Source: Tanytarsus gracilentus (Eukaryota; Arthropoda; Insecta; Diptera; Chironomidae). Taken from it: a DNA stretch of 64,000 nucleotides. Under the pieces are notes generated by a model that made no database searches, had not been told where the DNA came from, and saw nothing but the letters and a program-made list of their open reading frames with translations. This document shows, one piece after another, positions 11,199 to 23,664 of the stretch (its first letter is position 1; every line of letters begins with the position of its first letter). Location: assembly GCA_038502055.1 (NCBI GenBank), contig JAXRKN010000036.1, forward strand, positions 4,340,001-4,404,000, written 5' to 3'. Made by a program: the position numbers and the translations under genes.

Positions 11199-14100
11199 GT
11201 GAGTTTTTATCGCTAAATAATTTAATCTGGTGAATTTAATTGAAATTTCATCGCCTTTCGAAAAATGAAACCTTTTTGAGGAAATTTAATTATATTTTCA
11301 CTGACGAAGAGTTATGAAAATTTTCCGAGACGAAAGATGTTTCGACTAATTCTTTAATTTGAATGTTAAATTTGCAAATAATGCGCGCTATGAAACTCTT
11401 CTTCATTTTCTTCGCTTGATCCCCTTTTACGCTATTTTATGTACATTTCACTCAGCTCCCGAGCTTAAAAATTTATATACAACGAAGCAAAATTATTCAA
11501 ATTAAATTTTTCCTTTACTCGCATCCGTGAGTTGCTGCAGTAGTTGTGAAAAATTCTTTCATCTACACAACATTAAAGTATGAATAAATGAAAGCATCGA
11601 GTGTTGCAATTTTTAATAGAAAATCATATGCACCAAAAGTGTCGTAATTTCATAAATTAAAGTTATTGAATTTCTTATTTATTTTACAAACAACAAATTA
11701 ACACCGTATAAATAAGATTTCTTTAATATTTTTAATTTAATTTAAAATAAAGCTTTCGAGGAATGCGAAAACTCATGTCAATATAATAGAATAAATTTTA
11801 ATAACTAATTGGGTTAAAGAAAATAAAGCTGTAGGAAAGGATTAGAAGTAAAATAATAATTTTTGTTTATATGCATCATGAATAAATTCATGAGAGAATC
11901 GTGTAATATGCTTTATGTATTACTGTCGTGGGAACAATAAAAAGCTGAAATTTAATATAAAAATTATTGCAATTTTTTGCCCTATTTTCTTGTAATCTTA
12001 GTATTTAATTTATTTAATGGTTCAGTAAAGATTAATGTGAAAATATGTAAAGTGTGAAAAAGTTTACAACGAAATTCCCTAAACTATAAAACACACCACT
12101 TAATATCGCAAAAAAATCAATACAATCTTCCGATCTCGATAAAACCCGAAAAATACAGCAGTAATAAAATATTTAAAAGAGATCGATATCATATTTCAAA
12201 GATTTCACCTTAACCTCTTTTACGTCTTCTCATTCCCAAAAAAAAGTTAGAATTGAGTAGATAAAAAACGCCATAAAAAGAAAAACCAATAACATTTTAG
12301 AGTTTTACAATAGTTTTACAGCATCAATGCTTTAAAAAACTCCTCATACACTTTAATGTACCCCATAGATAGTGTTGCGTATATGTGAGCCTATAAAAAA
12401 TAGATGAGGGGAAAAAAGCCATTCACGTAAAGATACGACTATAGAATTTATAAAAAGGTCCTCTTTCATTTTGTGGGCCCGCTTGAATTTTACAATATTG
12501 CGCAACAATTTCGGAAGCTTTTACACTTTTTGAACAAAAGCAGCAGCAACAATGACCACGCTTGGCAGAAACTTAATATATGAAAAACTATGCTGGTTTT
12601 GTTGAGAAACGATATCAAAATATTAATATACACATCCGAGGGAGGGAAAAGGTCTCGACCAAAAAAAGAGAGTTGGGGTGAGTTTATGATAAATGATAAG
12701 TTGGTCTTAAACTTTTGTATATGTGCTTATAATCAAGTTTATGATCATTTATCATTCCTCTATTCTTCCCATAATGCTATTGTTTTACTCTATACTTACA
12801 TAGTTGCCAAGTAAGAAAGAGCAAACTTTAAGAAAAACCTTATTGTGGCTTTAATTAAATTATAAGATTTTGATAAAAATAAATTAATAATTTAGAATAT
12901 TTTTAATATCTAAAAACTATGAAGTGCTTCATTCAAGTTTACACGATACTGAATCCATGTTGCTTCACACCCACATGCCATGCAACAGTAATGTATTGTC
13001 GGTTTTTGCTTTTCTTTTCGCCTTAGTCGCATTTAGCACTTTAACTCGCTGCAATAGTTTTGTGAGAAAATTGAAAAATTTAACGGAGATTTAAGTGGAT
13101 TGAAAAAAATGAGGTTAGGGCACGTTTTTCCCCCAAAGAATAAACAAGAAAGTTTTTCTTCAAATTGCGATAAGAAAAATCTCAAATACAGATATTTTTG
13201 CCCACGGGTAAACAAGAACGGGAAAATTCAAAACTATTCGTTTGATAAAATCATTTATTTGCAGTAAATTCCCAGAAGATATCAGAAATAAATGTTTCTG
13301 GCATGCTTTCATAGACAAAAATCTTTCAATCCCTTAAGAGATTCAAATCGGAAAAATTGAAATTTTATTTTATTCACGTGGAAAAATCTTAATTATAATA
13401 TTTCATTTTTAAGTTCAAATCAGGCTTGCAAATGTCTCGGTCACGAAATGTAATTTAATGACACTTTCATGTCATAAAACGTGCATGAAAACGTGAATAC
13501 ATTCCGAATGTTTGGAACAATAAAAAATATCTCATCATTTTCCGGGCAATTTTCATCAGAGAAGAGTAAAATTTTTCTGAAACAAAGTGTTTTTATGTTA
13601 GCTACATTGTGAAATGCTCGTTTCGTGCTTGAGGAAGCTACATGCATGTTTCCGCCATCTCTGTCAGGGTTGGGATATTTTTAAAACCTAAATTTTCTCA
13701 AATTGGATCTTTCTTAATCTCCGGCTCTACCACATGTGCTCAAGTCAATAAAAATCTTCTTTTACAGTATCCTTATTTATTATTAATCAAATTAAAATCA
13801 CAACATCCCTGCATCATACCACAAAATCCTTTTTACTCATGCAAAGTAACTACCACAGAATTCCCTTCCTCCTCCAACTCATTCAACATTGAAATATGAT
13901 AATTGCTCAGGGTTTTGGGAGCAACAAAAAACGAGAAAGTGAGATTTTTTTATAGAATAAAATTATTTTTTTGAAGTGTTTTCACATGACTAAAATTTTT
14001 CTTTACCTCTTGCCTATTTATAAACCATTTAAAATTAACTTTTATATTTTCGTGGAAAAAGTGCAATACACTCTGTTGTGTGAGACATTAAATTTTTCAC

Positions 14101-17100
14101 TCGAGTTTTTAGTTCAACATGAAAGTTAAAAAAACTTCGTTTGTCAGGTTGTTTTAAAAGAGGCTTTCGTGTGTGAAAAGTTGGCATTGTCAACTGATTC
14201 ACCGCTGAAATGCAAAAAAGTCGTGATTTTACATGCGGGATAAAAGCCGCACGTTCAACAATGCGCTTTTTTGTCACTCCAAGTGAATTTGCTGTTAAAG
14301 TTCACTCATTTTCATTTCGTTAAATAAAAAAATCGAGAAAAACCACAAATGAGAAAAAGAGCGGGAAGAAAAATCCTCGAATTTGCATAGCGTGGTAAAA
14401 GCTGAAAAGTTGATTTTTTCCATTTCAAAAAGGCATTCTCATTTGTGGCTCTGAAAGAGGTTTCTGTTGAAAAAAGCTTTAACGAGTGAATGTTAATGAA
14501 AATCGGTTTATTTTTTACATTTGACCTTTTTATAGTCGGATACTGAAGTATTTTTTTTGTTCTGCCTGTTGACCTTAAAAAAAGATAATTAAGTTAAATT
14601 GAAAAGCTTATTTTTAGCTTTAAGCTTTTAAAGAGGCGTTTCAAAGGAAACGATAAACGATAATTCTCAAGGGTTCAAAAAACTCAAGATTCAATGTGGT
14701 AAAAACACATAAAATCGCACACTTTGCTGTAACCTCCAACAACTTAACGATCCATGAAATATTGCATTGCTAAATGTACATTGTGAAGCGTCACGAGAGT
14801 TGCATAAAAGCAAGATTAAATTGAGATGAAACAATGTGAAATATTTTTATGGAGGTTTTGAGAATAATAAAAGATGTGACTTGATGTGAAATGTTGGCAG
14901 CACTTGACTTCCTGTTTTTCACTCCCCGAGTACGCTCTGATGCACACACATTTCTTTACAATTCCATAAACTTTTGTGCATAAAATTTATGATGGAATAA
15001 TATGACTTTTTCCTCTTTGCTGAATTAAACAAGACTCGAGTGAAGGAGAATAAAAATGAGGTCGAAAAAGTTTTTTACTACTCTCTCATGTAGAAATGGA
15101 AAATGATGCTGACTGCATTCATTAGAAATGAAAGTGTATGGGAGAATGAGAAACTTTTTTTCGAGAGCTTTTGAGGTATGTTTTTTTGGAGAGATCGCTT
15201 TTGACAGATTGTAAGGAACCTTCAAACTTTTTTCAAGTACTGCGCTTTTTGAGAAGTTACTTTTTTGTAGGTTAACAGATTATTGTGTAAATATACCGTA
15301 AAAGTTTGACAGTTCAAAGAATTAATTGTTTAAATCATAAAAAATAAATTTTATAAAAAAAATACAAGCTCTTTGAGTTCAAAGACATAAAGCTGATTTA
15401 TAGTCCATTTACTTAAGTTCCTTTAGCGTCAAAGCTTTAAAAAAATTATTTCTCTATTCAAAGTATAAATGGTAATCAAAATGGAACATTCAAAGGAGAG
15501 AAACAAAGAAAATCAGCGAGACGAAGTCAACAATCATTTGAGGTAGAATAGTTGCTACTTCAATCACAACACCTCCTCATACATGCATTAAAAAGCTATT
15601 TTTGTTTACGGTACGTTAAGCACGATGTAATGTAAAGTGGGAGGAAGGGAGGAAAAATTGAAATGAATGCACATGAAAATGGCAACATGAACTTTATGTG
15701 AACAAAAGCCCGTTTGCGAGCGAAAGAACATTAAAACAGGAAATGCCACCATTGTTTCTATAAATAGGCAAGCTCACTTATGTACGCTCGATTGACGTCT
15801 CTATTGCATGTGACATATCACACACCTTTTTCTGCAATTAAGTTGGAAAATTATGCGACACGATAAGATGCTTTAGAAAGTAATTAAATTTTATTCGTTC
15901 TCACGTCATCGTCGACATTTGATGTCGACATGCCGCCTGCTGATTTTATTTAACAATTTTTTTAAGAGCTTTTCCTCTGGCCGCGTCACGTTAACCATTT
16001 TTTTTTGTTATTTGAAGAGAAAAATGTGTCCATAAAATTGAAATTAATGTCGCGAAATTAATTCTTCCGCACAATTTGTAGGCCTTTAAATTTATTGTCT
16101 CATTTTGAAATGGTCGAAAGTCATTTTTTGTGTCGTAATAAATGTGCTGGAGTATTTAATTCTCTTTTGATGTTTTACAGTGAAAATTTTTGGAGCTGAG
16201 CAAAAAAAGTCAAAACCAATAAAATTTCGGTCATTTTAACTGGAATTGGCGAATTTTATAGAGGTTAAAAAATGTAATAAAATTAATTAAAATTCAATTC
16301 CAAAAATATTTTTAATTTCACATTTTATCGTAAAGTTTTAATTCCATAGAGTTGTAAATTAATTGAAAATGTTAAGCGGTCGATAATTAAAATTAAAGCT
16401 TGGCACTTCATAATTTAAAAACACATAGTGAGTTGACTTTAAGCCTCGCTTGGCAACGTCAACAATGTCAAACTAATTTAAATTATCATTTTTATGACCT
16501 TTAATTAAATTCATAGCTTGCTCACCGTCTAAATGGAAAAATGGCGGATAAAGTTTAGCATTAACTCTGCTGGATAAAGTTGAAGAGGTGAACAGTTATC
16601 ATAAAATTTGTTTGTAGTAATAATTAAATTCTTTGCCATACGAAAGTAACTATGGCTACAGCTGATGCTTTCCACCTGCTTCATTAAAGTCTCTGTGTGA
16701 GATAAAGAAGAAAACTATGAATTTTATGAAGCTTTAAGAAAATGTTTAATTTTTTAATTTTGTCTTATCTGAAAGAATTTTCTTACCACAAGGAGAGTAA
16801 AAAGTTTTTAAATGACACAGTACTAAGAATATTTTTTCCAAGCTCTAACTTTATTATTATTATTATTAAAATTCTTGTTGATGAAGAAACTTTTTCTTTT
16901 TCTTTTGTCTCTTTGACTATTTCAACGAAACACTCTTCAAGGTTATCGATTAAAGTGAAAATTTTTAAATCTCTGCTTGAAAAATGAGATCACTGAAAGC
17001 GCCTAGAAAGTTTTTCAATTTAAATTTTCTTCTCTCCGCTCTTTTAATCCTTTTTTGTCTTTTTTATGAGAGGCGAACTTTTGTTGGACATAATTGACCC

Positions 17101-20100
17101 ATTTTCTGTGAAAAGTTGTCCACAATTAATATCAATTTTTCTCCTTCGCTCTTCATTCACTTCATAAGAAATTCTTCTTCTTTTATTCACGCGGATTATC
17201 TTCGAAGAAAGGTCAAGAGACGTTATCAACATTCATGTAAATTTGTAAAGGACACTCTTGGAACGAAAACTAATTGCATATAAATTGATTGATTAATTAT
17301 ACATTTTTGTCCTCCGCATAAACTTTTCTCCAACATCATCGTCAGGTCATATGGTTTCATGTTGCGAAATGAAATGAAAATTAAATCAACGAAAGAGAGG
17401 AAAATGATGGAAATTGAAGTAGATATCAAAAAAGTCAGAGCGCATGGCAAATTGAGAATGGAAGTAGACATTGGAAAGTGTGATTGGAAAATGTCCTCAT
17501 GCAATTGCATTGTTGGAAAATGATTGTAAAGTGAAGGTTATCAAAAGATTTCTCAAATGTAGCAAAAAAGTAATAATTTTCCACAGAATTTAAACTAAAA
17601 AAAAGATTTCAAAAAATTCTCAATAAAAACGAAGAGTTTTAATAAAAGCGACATGAAATTTCAATAAGAAGAAGAAGAGCCATTGTGATAGCAACATAAA
17701 CTCACATAAACATGATACATTCCTTCAGTAATAAAAAATGATATTAAATTTCTCCATAAGATTCATTTTTTCCATAAGCAAATTTTATATTTTCCTTCGC
17801 AACAATAACAACAATCGTGTTTTTGGGGGTGTGGGGATAATAAGTACAAGATAAGATGTGAGCCCGAGAGTGGGTAGATAAGAAAGTCTTTTGTCGCACG
17901 CACTTCTACAAGAAATAGGCCGCGGAAAAATGTCAGGTGAAAAAAGAGCTATGCAGCACACATAATTTATTCAACGTGTGTTGCCATCATAATGCTGAAT
18001 GATTTTATATTCTCCATAGACGATACAGCGAGAGTGACAAGATGTACGTATCACGAAGAATTGTGTACTTTTATGCTTACAATACTATGTTTATGCGTTT
18101 ATCGTGAAGCGAGAGATAGGCGAGTAATGTTGATATGCAAGCTGGGATTTTATTTATAAATTAGGTCACGTCATGGATTCAGTAATTTTTAAATTCGAAT
18201 GACAAACAAAATTTCACTTTTTTCAACCATCGCTTTATATTTTTTCAATTTCAATGAACCATTTGCATTATTTACTTTCTCCACAATCATCAAATTTTTC
18301 TTGTGAAAAAAAACAATTAAAAATTAAGCTTCGCAATTAAAAATATTTTCATGTATATTTTATGTCAATTTTGTTCATAATTTAAATTCAATTTTCCCTT
18401 CAGGATATAAAAAGTTTTAACTCTCGACCACACTGAAGCCAAACCTCACTTGGTATCACATTATTCGCATAGTAATGAGATTGATTTTTCGCTTTATACT
18501 TTTATTCTGACGGATGTTTATGATCGATTCATCAGTGAATGGTTTGAGGAGAAAAAACAACGAAAAATAATAATTTTAATTCGAACGCAATCTGTTAATT
18601 AAAATTTTTGTTTTCTTTTTTCCTTTTATGTGATATTAATTAATTGATACAATGCCATGTTCATATCCCTCTGGTGACTTTTGATTACATAAATTTTGTA
18701 AGAGCTCATTAAATGATGAGAAATGAATGGAAAACGCACAGATAATGAATGTTTGCATAAATTGTGGAATTCCTCTCGACTTCGCCATGACAATGATGGA
18801 CAAAGTTTTTTAATTAAACACTCAAATGGTTTCGATGGGCACGATGATGAAAGTTAGTCCGATTATCACACGAATTAAATTAAATTTACAGACATCGAGA
18901 CTCTCAACGAAGAAAATTAAATATTTTTTCAATATAAAAATTCATTAAAAACTTTTTTTAATATCGCAATGGATATTCACGAATGCTCACGTAACGTTCA
19001 TTTTCCCACAATGAAAGATTACTCGTTTATATGTGCGATGCATGGTAATAATAAAAAAAACTTTAATCCTCGCTCGAAAACTCAATTTATCGATACAAAA
19101 ACTCAATTGGCGACGATGATGGTGCGGGAGGATTAAATTCTAGGGATTTGTTCAGTATCAAGAGCTGTTAATGCATTTTGCATGTTATTCCATAATTAAA
19201 AAAGAAGTTGAAAAAACAAATGGAAACGGATTAAAATTTAAAGATCAATTGATTTGTTTTTGGATTTTCGTGAAATTGAATTTTGGTGATTTCAATTTAT
19301 TTTTCAATTATTTAAAAAAGTCACTTTAATTCAAAGATTTTATCATAACATGTGTCCATCGAGTTATCTCGGGTTGAATATTGAAATTCACCTAAAAGTT
19401 AATTGAATGAAATTGAAAAACACATTTTACAAAGTTAAAATTGTTCATTTCCACTGAGCAAACGTTTGCACAACAATGTCATTGCATTCATGAACAAAAA
19501 TTTCAATTAACGCTTTACAATCAACTAAAAACTGCATGCATTGTTTTCTCTCATGTGCATATGGATATTGATGTCAATTAAATTTTTTATAGAGAAATTT
19601 TCGCAGACATCGAGTTGATTTTTAATATTTGAATGACTTAATTCATCAACAGCAAATTTTTTTATTCAGCGAAAGGTTCATAAAGTTGAAAATTCTCGTG
19701 TCTGCAAATGTGTCGGATGCCTGCATCAATTAAACACAAACATGCTTTATGTTCGGCATCGTCAGCATATCTGCTTCCTGTTTTCTCTTTAGTCAGTCGA
19801 CGCAACAACACGCGATTGAGGGGATGGAGGGAAAAAGTGAAATGTTTATGTTCGTTTGAAAAACAGAAATTTCAATTATCGATTCGGCAAGTGCAGGGCG
19901 TCGGAATGCCGCATCGATCATCAATCGAAGTGAAAATTAATTTATTGCATGAAAAACTGATAAAACGCGATTTTCTCACTCAAAACGTTAACTGAATTTC
20001 AAACAAATGTCGTTTGAGTGAAAACCGCACTAATTAAATCAGTTAATTTGAAAAAGCACCCGACAGCGTGTTTAAATTTAAACACAAATTTGATTCTTTA

Positions 20101-20365
20101 CCGCCATTTCGGACCAAAATAAATTTTGTCGAGCGAATAAAAAATAAACTCGAGGAGAAAAAAAATGTAATCAAATTTTGCGGGAGCGAACGAGAGATTT
20201 GCAGTTTGAGTGGCGCAGGGTGCCAATGTGAATTCATTAAATTTCCTGCTTTATTGCAATTCAATGGTGGGACACTAGAATAACTTTAAGAGTAAATAAA
20301 TTTTTTGCAAATTTTTGTGTCCCTCCCTAGGCATTTTTTTGCATAACAATTTTATCATTTCGCAT
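11199..20365. other. Long AT-rich non-coding stretch
   Basis: About 9 kb with no supported exon, RNA gene or dispersed repeat. A short (TTA)6 run sits at 16851-16868. The many open frames of 60 to 95 codons are scattered on both strands and lack signal peptides, domains or splice support. If the exon at 11127 is real, this is the first part of a 22-24 kb intron. Confidence 0.55.
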
Positions 20366-20806
20366 TAGTGTTTCGGCTCGAGCTAAGCTTGAGCTTGAAA
20401 GCTTGGTGATTTTGACTGAAGCTCGAGTACTCGAGCTCGACCTATAAAGCTCGACGAGCTTCGAGCCTAAAATAACGGTTTTTTGAATTAAAAGTCTAAT
20501 ACATTTTTTTAAATTTACATGATTTAAGAGTGTATTAGTGTGTGAATGTTTTCATATTAATTTTCTAACCTCTTCTGGTGCATAAAATTTCACCGAAATT
20601 GACTTAAATAACAGGTAATTTTTATTAAAATCACATATTTTAAGTAAATAACCATTTTTCTTAAATTTATAACGTGAAAAATGTAAAATTTTTGGTCAAA
20701 AAATTTGAAAATTTTCATACAAAGTCAGGCTTGAAAGCTCGACAAAATGATCAAGCCCGAGCCGAGCCGAGCCCAAGCTTCAAACACCAAGCTTTCCGAA
20801 ACTCTA
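20366..20806. mobile_element. Non-autonomous hAT-type MITE with 8-bp target duplication
   Basis: The element begins TAGTGTTTCGG and ends CCGAAACTCTA, so the terminal inverted repeats agree at 10 of 11 positions and fit the hAT end consensus (C/T)A(A/G)NG. It is flanked by identical 8-bp copies of TTTCGCAT (20358-20365 and 20807-20814), the duplication size typical of hAT insertions. The 441-bp body is rich in CTCGAG and AAGCTT motifs near both ends, giving subterminal palindromes, and has no transposase ORF. It must have been mobilised in trans. Because the duplication is perfect, the insertion is probably not very old. Confidence 0.85.
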
Positions 20807-20814
20807 TTTCGCAT

Positions 20815-22819
20815 TCGATGTCATTTTAATGTATATTTCATGACAGTATCAATGACAGCAGCAATGGGAGCTCATCTGAAAGTGAAATTAGATATAGAAA
20901 TGATTGATAAAGTAAATAACGAAATAATTGGATCGCTACCCGAGGCGAAACGGAACTGTTGTCGTAGCTCAATACGGATGCTAAGTGGATAGTATATAGA
21001 TTGGGTTTCTATTTCAATTTTCGTTGCTATCACTTCATGACCCTTTTTCTGCTGCCTTTCTCTTTAATGCTGTGCTGTCTCTGTACAATGTTTTTCTTCC
21101 AAGCATCCTGGTTAATGATTATCTTGCAATTGAAGTGCGGCTTGTCATTTCTTCAATGTCTCGATCTTTGCAATCAATTTCCTCGTTTTTCAATTTAAAA
21201 TCTTTGCTCTAATCTAAATGGTGATGATAGTGGTTTGTGGTATTTGAAATGCATATACAAAATCACACACGAAAGCTTCCATGTGAAAAAGTCCAAAGCA
21301 ATTATCGTTACCTGGTTGAAAGCATGAAAGGTGCATGCAATCCGGAGATATTGAATTCAATATATATTGAAGTTTAATGTTTAATGGCTTTCTACCATAC
21401 GAATGTGCTTAAAAGTACAGACATTGCCTTTCCCATCGAATAAGCTCCGCGTTGAAGAGAAAATGAAATGAAAATGTGTTGAATTTAAACGTGTGCAGAA
21501 ATTATCCAGATTTTAAAAGTTGAATTTGAATTTTATAAAATTAAAGTTTCGAAATTATTTTTTTTTATCATTTCCAGGTATTTTTTTCTTGTACTTCTTA
21601 GTTTTAATTCAAAGCTTCAAGAAAAGTTAAAAGTTTAATGTTAATTCAAATTCGAAGCTTATAACTATCGGTCATGACTAACTGAAAAAAAACTAAACAA
21701 AATTTCCCACAAAATCAAATCAAACCACTTTAAATTTTTTATATTGCTTTCACGTACAATTTTTATTTTTTCACTTCAAGCGCAATTTCACCAGAAATCA
21801 AATCAATGTTGAAAATTGAATTCAATAAGTTATGAGGCATTAAATATTGATATGTGAAGTAACAAAGCTGAAGTTTCTATTACGCTTTGAATAATTAAGT
21901 TGTCACTTACACACATGCAAGCGCGCAATATCAGCATGATAAGCTCATAGTTGCTTTATTAATTCATTTTCGTATTGACGGTTTCCATCGTCATCGACAG
22001 CTTTGATAATTAAATGTGTCATTTAAACAGTTACCACTGCCATTTTATCATCGATGGGTTTTTAAGAGCGAACTTTTAGTAAATATGAGCGAAATGCAGG
22101 TGATTGCATCGTCGACCATGGAGTCCCTCCCTCTTTTCCTTAACAGCGTGCATGACGATAATTGTCATTTAGTGTATCGTAAGTGATACATTATTGTCAC
22201 ACATTCAATGCTGCAAGAGCGATAGCAACAAATATGTTTAAATATTCATCCATAATGCCATAATGTCGCTTCTCTCTCTCTCTCGTTTTCAAACCACCCG
22301 CATGTGAACGAAATTTGCGATACTACGACGAATATATACAAAAAAACTTCTTCTTCTTTTTGTTGTCTTAATTAAAAATTAATTAGAAATATGTGTTTTA
22401 CGAAAAACGCAATTTCTGGTTTATGTTACTCGCGTGGAGTTGATTAAGAATGAATGAGTATGTTTGCGGTGGCATTAACATCATAATAGGTTTATTAAAA
22501 TTCATATTCGTTTGATATTTTTAGACTTTTTATCGGAAATTAATGACAATGGAAAAGCGAATGAAAGGAAAGGATTAACAGACACTCGGAAGGGGATGGA
22601 AAGAAATATTCTCTCTTAATTAATTTTCATGAAAACTTTTCTAATTTCTCTCATGCGGATAAAATTTCTGTTTTAAATTTTGCCAATCAAATCTAAATTA
22701 AGCTCATCATGACTTGGGGTAGGATTAAATCTTTCGTAAAGAATTTTTGTGGATCTAAAATGATTTTAATGATTATCGAATTTCACATTCCGACCTTTCA
22801 CTAAACTTGAGAGTTTTTA
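20815..22819. other. Non-coding stretch, nothing recognised
   Basis: AT-rich sequence with no supported gene. The open frames around 21.0 kb overlap each other and lack coding character. A short TCTC run at about 22270 is the only simple repeat noted. Confidence 0.6.
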
Positions 22820-22860
22820 GCGTAACCCACAAAGTGGTGTAACGCTTATATGCTCGTGAT

Positions 22861-22892
22861 TCCGTCCGTCCGTCCGTCCGTCCGTCTGTCTG
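22861..22892. repeat. TCCG microsatellite
   Basis: Six TCCG units run from 22861 to 22884, followed by two TCTG units. This simple repeat sits near the left end of the putative element at 22820-23642. Confidence 0.9.
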
Positions 22893-23027
22893 CACAAGCG
22901 AGATCTCGGTCCCTGGACCAGCTAGAGACTTCTAGTTTTCGCCAGATGGTAGCTCTTAGGGTCTATATGTGCAGGCACTGACTATTTTTTGAGTCATGAC
23001 CTATGGTCGTGCCATGGACGGCCATAA

Positions 23028-23592
23028 CGTCCATTTTTCATACAAATTTTCTCTTATATGGCTTCATGGGTATCGTTGAACTCGTGATTGGACCAGAATT
23101 CGATTGGCATTGATTCGTAACTTGACCAGGAATCGATTGACATACATACTTTTCGAGTCGTGACCTATGGTCGTGCCACAGACAGCCAAAATGTCCATTT
23201 TTCAGAACTATGGCTTCATGGGTATCGTTGAACTCGTGATTGGACCAGGAATCGATTGATATAGATGATTTTTGAGGAATGTCCATCATGGACGGCCAGT
23301 AGTGCCACGGACAGCCAAAATGTCCATTTTTCAGAACTATGGCTTCATGGGTATCGTTGAACTCGTAATTGGACCAGGAATCGAATGGCATTGATGATTT
23401 TTGATGAATGTCCATCATGGACGGCCAGTAGTGCCACGGACAGCCATAATGTCCATTTTTCAGAACTATGGCTTCATGGGTATCGTTGAACTCGTGATTG
23501 GACCAGGAATCTATTGACATAGATGATTTTTGAGGAATGGTCGAACAGGACTGCCACGGACAGCCAAAGTGTCCGGATTGACTTAAACTCAT
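23028..23592. repeat. 129-bp tandem repeat array
   Basis: The motif TGTCCATTTTTCAGAACTAT followed by GGCTTCATGGG recurs at 23192, 23321 and 23450, exactly 129 bp apart. A diverged unit lies to the left (from 23028) and a partial one to the right (to about 23575). As 129 is divisible by three, the minus strand reads as one 184-codon frame of 43-residue repeats (DSWSNHEFNDTHEAIVLKNG and so on). That frame has no signal peptide or known domain, so I treat the openness as a by-product of the repeat, not as a gene. Confidence 0.85.
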
Positions 23593-23664
23593 TTTTTATG
23601 CACTTGATTTTCAAACAAGGATCTGTTACAAGTGGGTTACGCGGCAACACCCACGTGTGGGTTT

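Larger units (their letters stand above)
22820..23642. mobile_element. Probable non-autonomous element containing tandem repeats
   Basis: An 11-bp sequence, GCGTAACCCAC, at 22820-22830 is repeated in perfect inverted orientation at 23632-23642. Each end also carries a local imperfect hairpin: GCGTAACCCAC facing GTGGTGTAACGC on the left, and GTGGGTT facing AACACCCAC on the right. Between them are a TCCG microsatellite and a 129-bp tandem array. Terminal inverted repeats plus subterminal hairpins suggest a MITE- or Helitron-like insertion. No target duplication was found, so the class and exact limits stay open. Confidence 0.5.

Noticed and set aside
23038..23592. 184-codon minus-strand frame of 43-residue repeats as a gene
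   Set aside because: Explained by a 129-bp tandem repeat inside a likely mobile element; no signal peptide, promoter or known domain.
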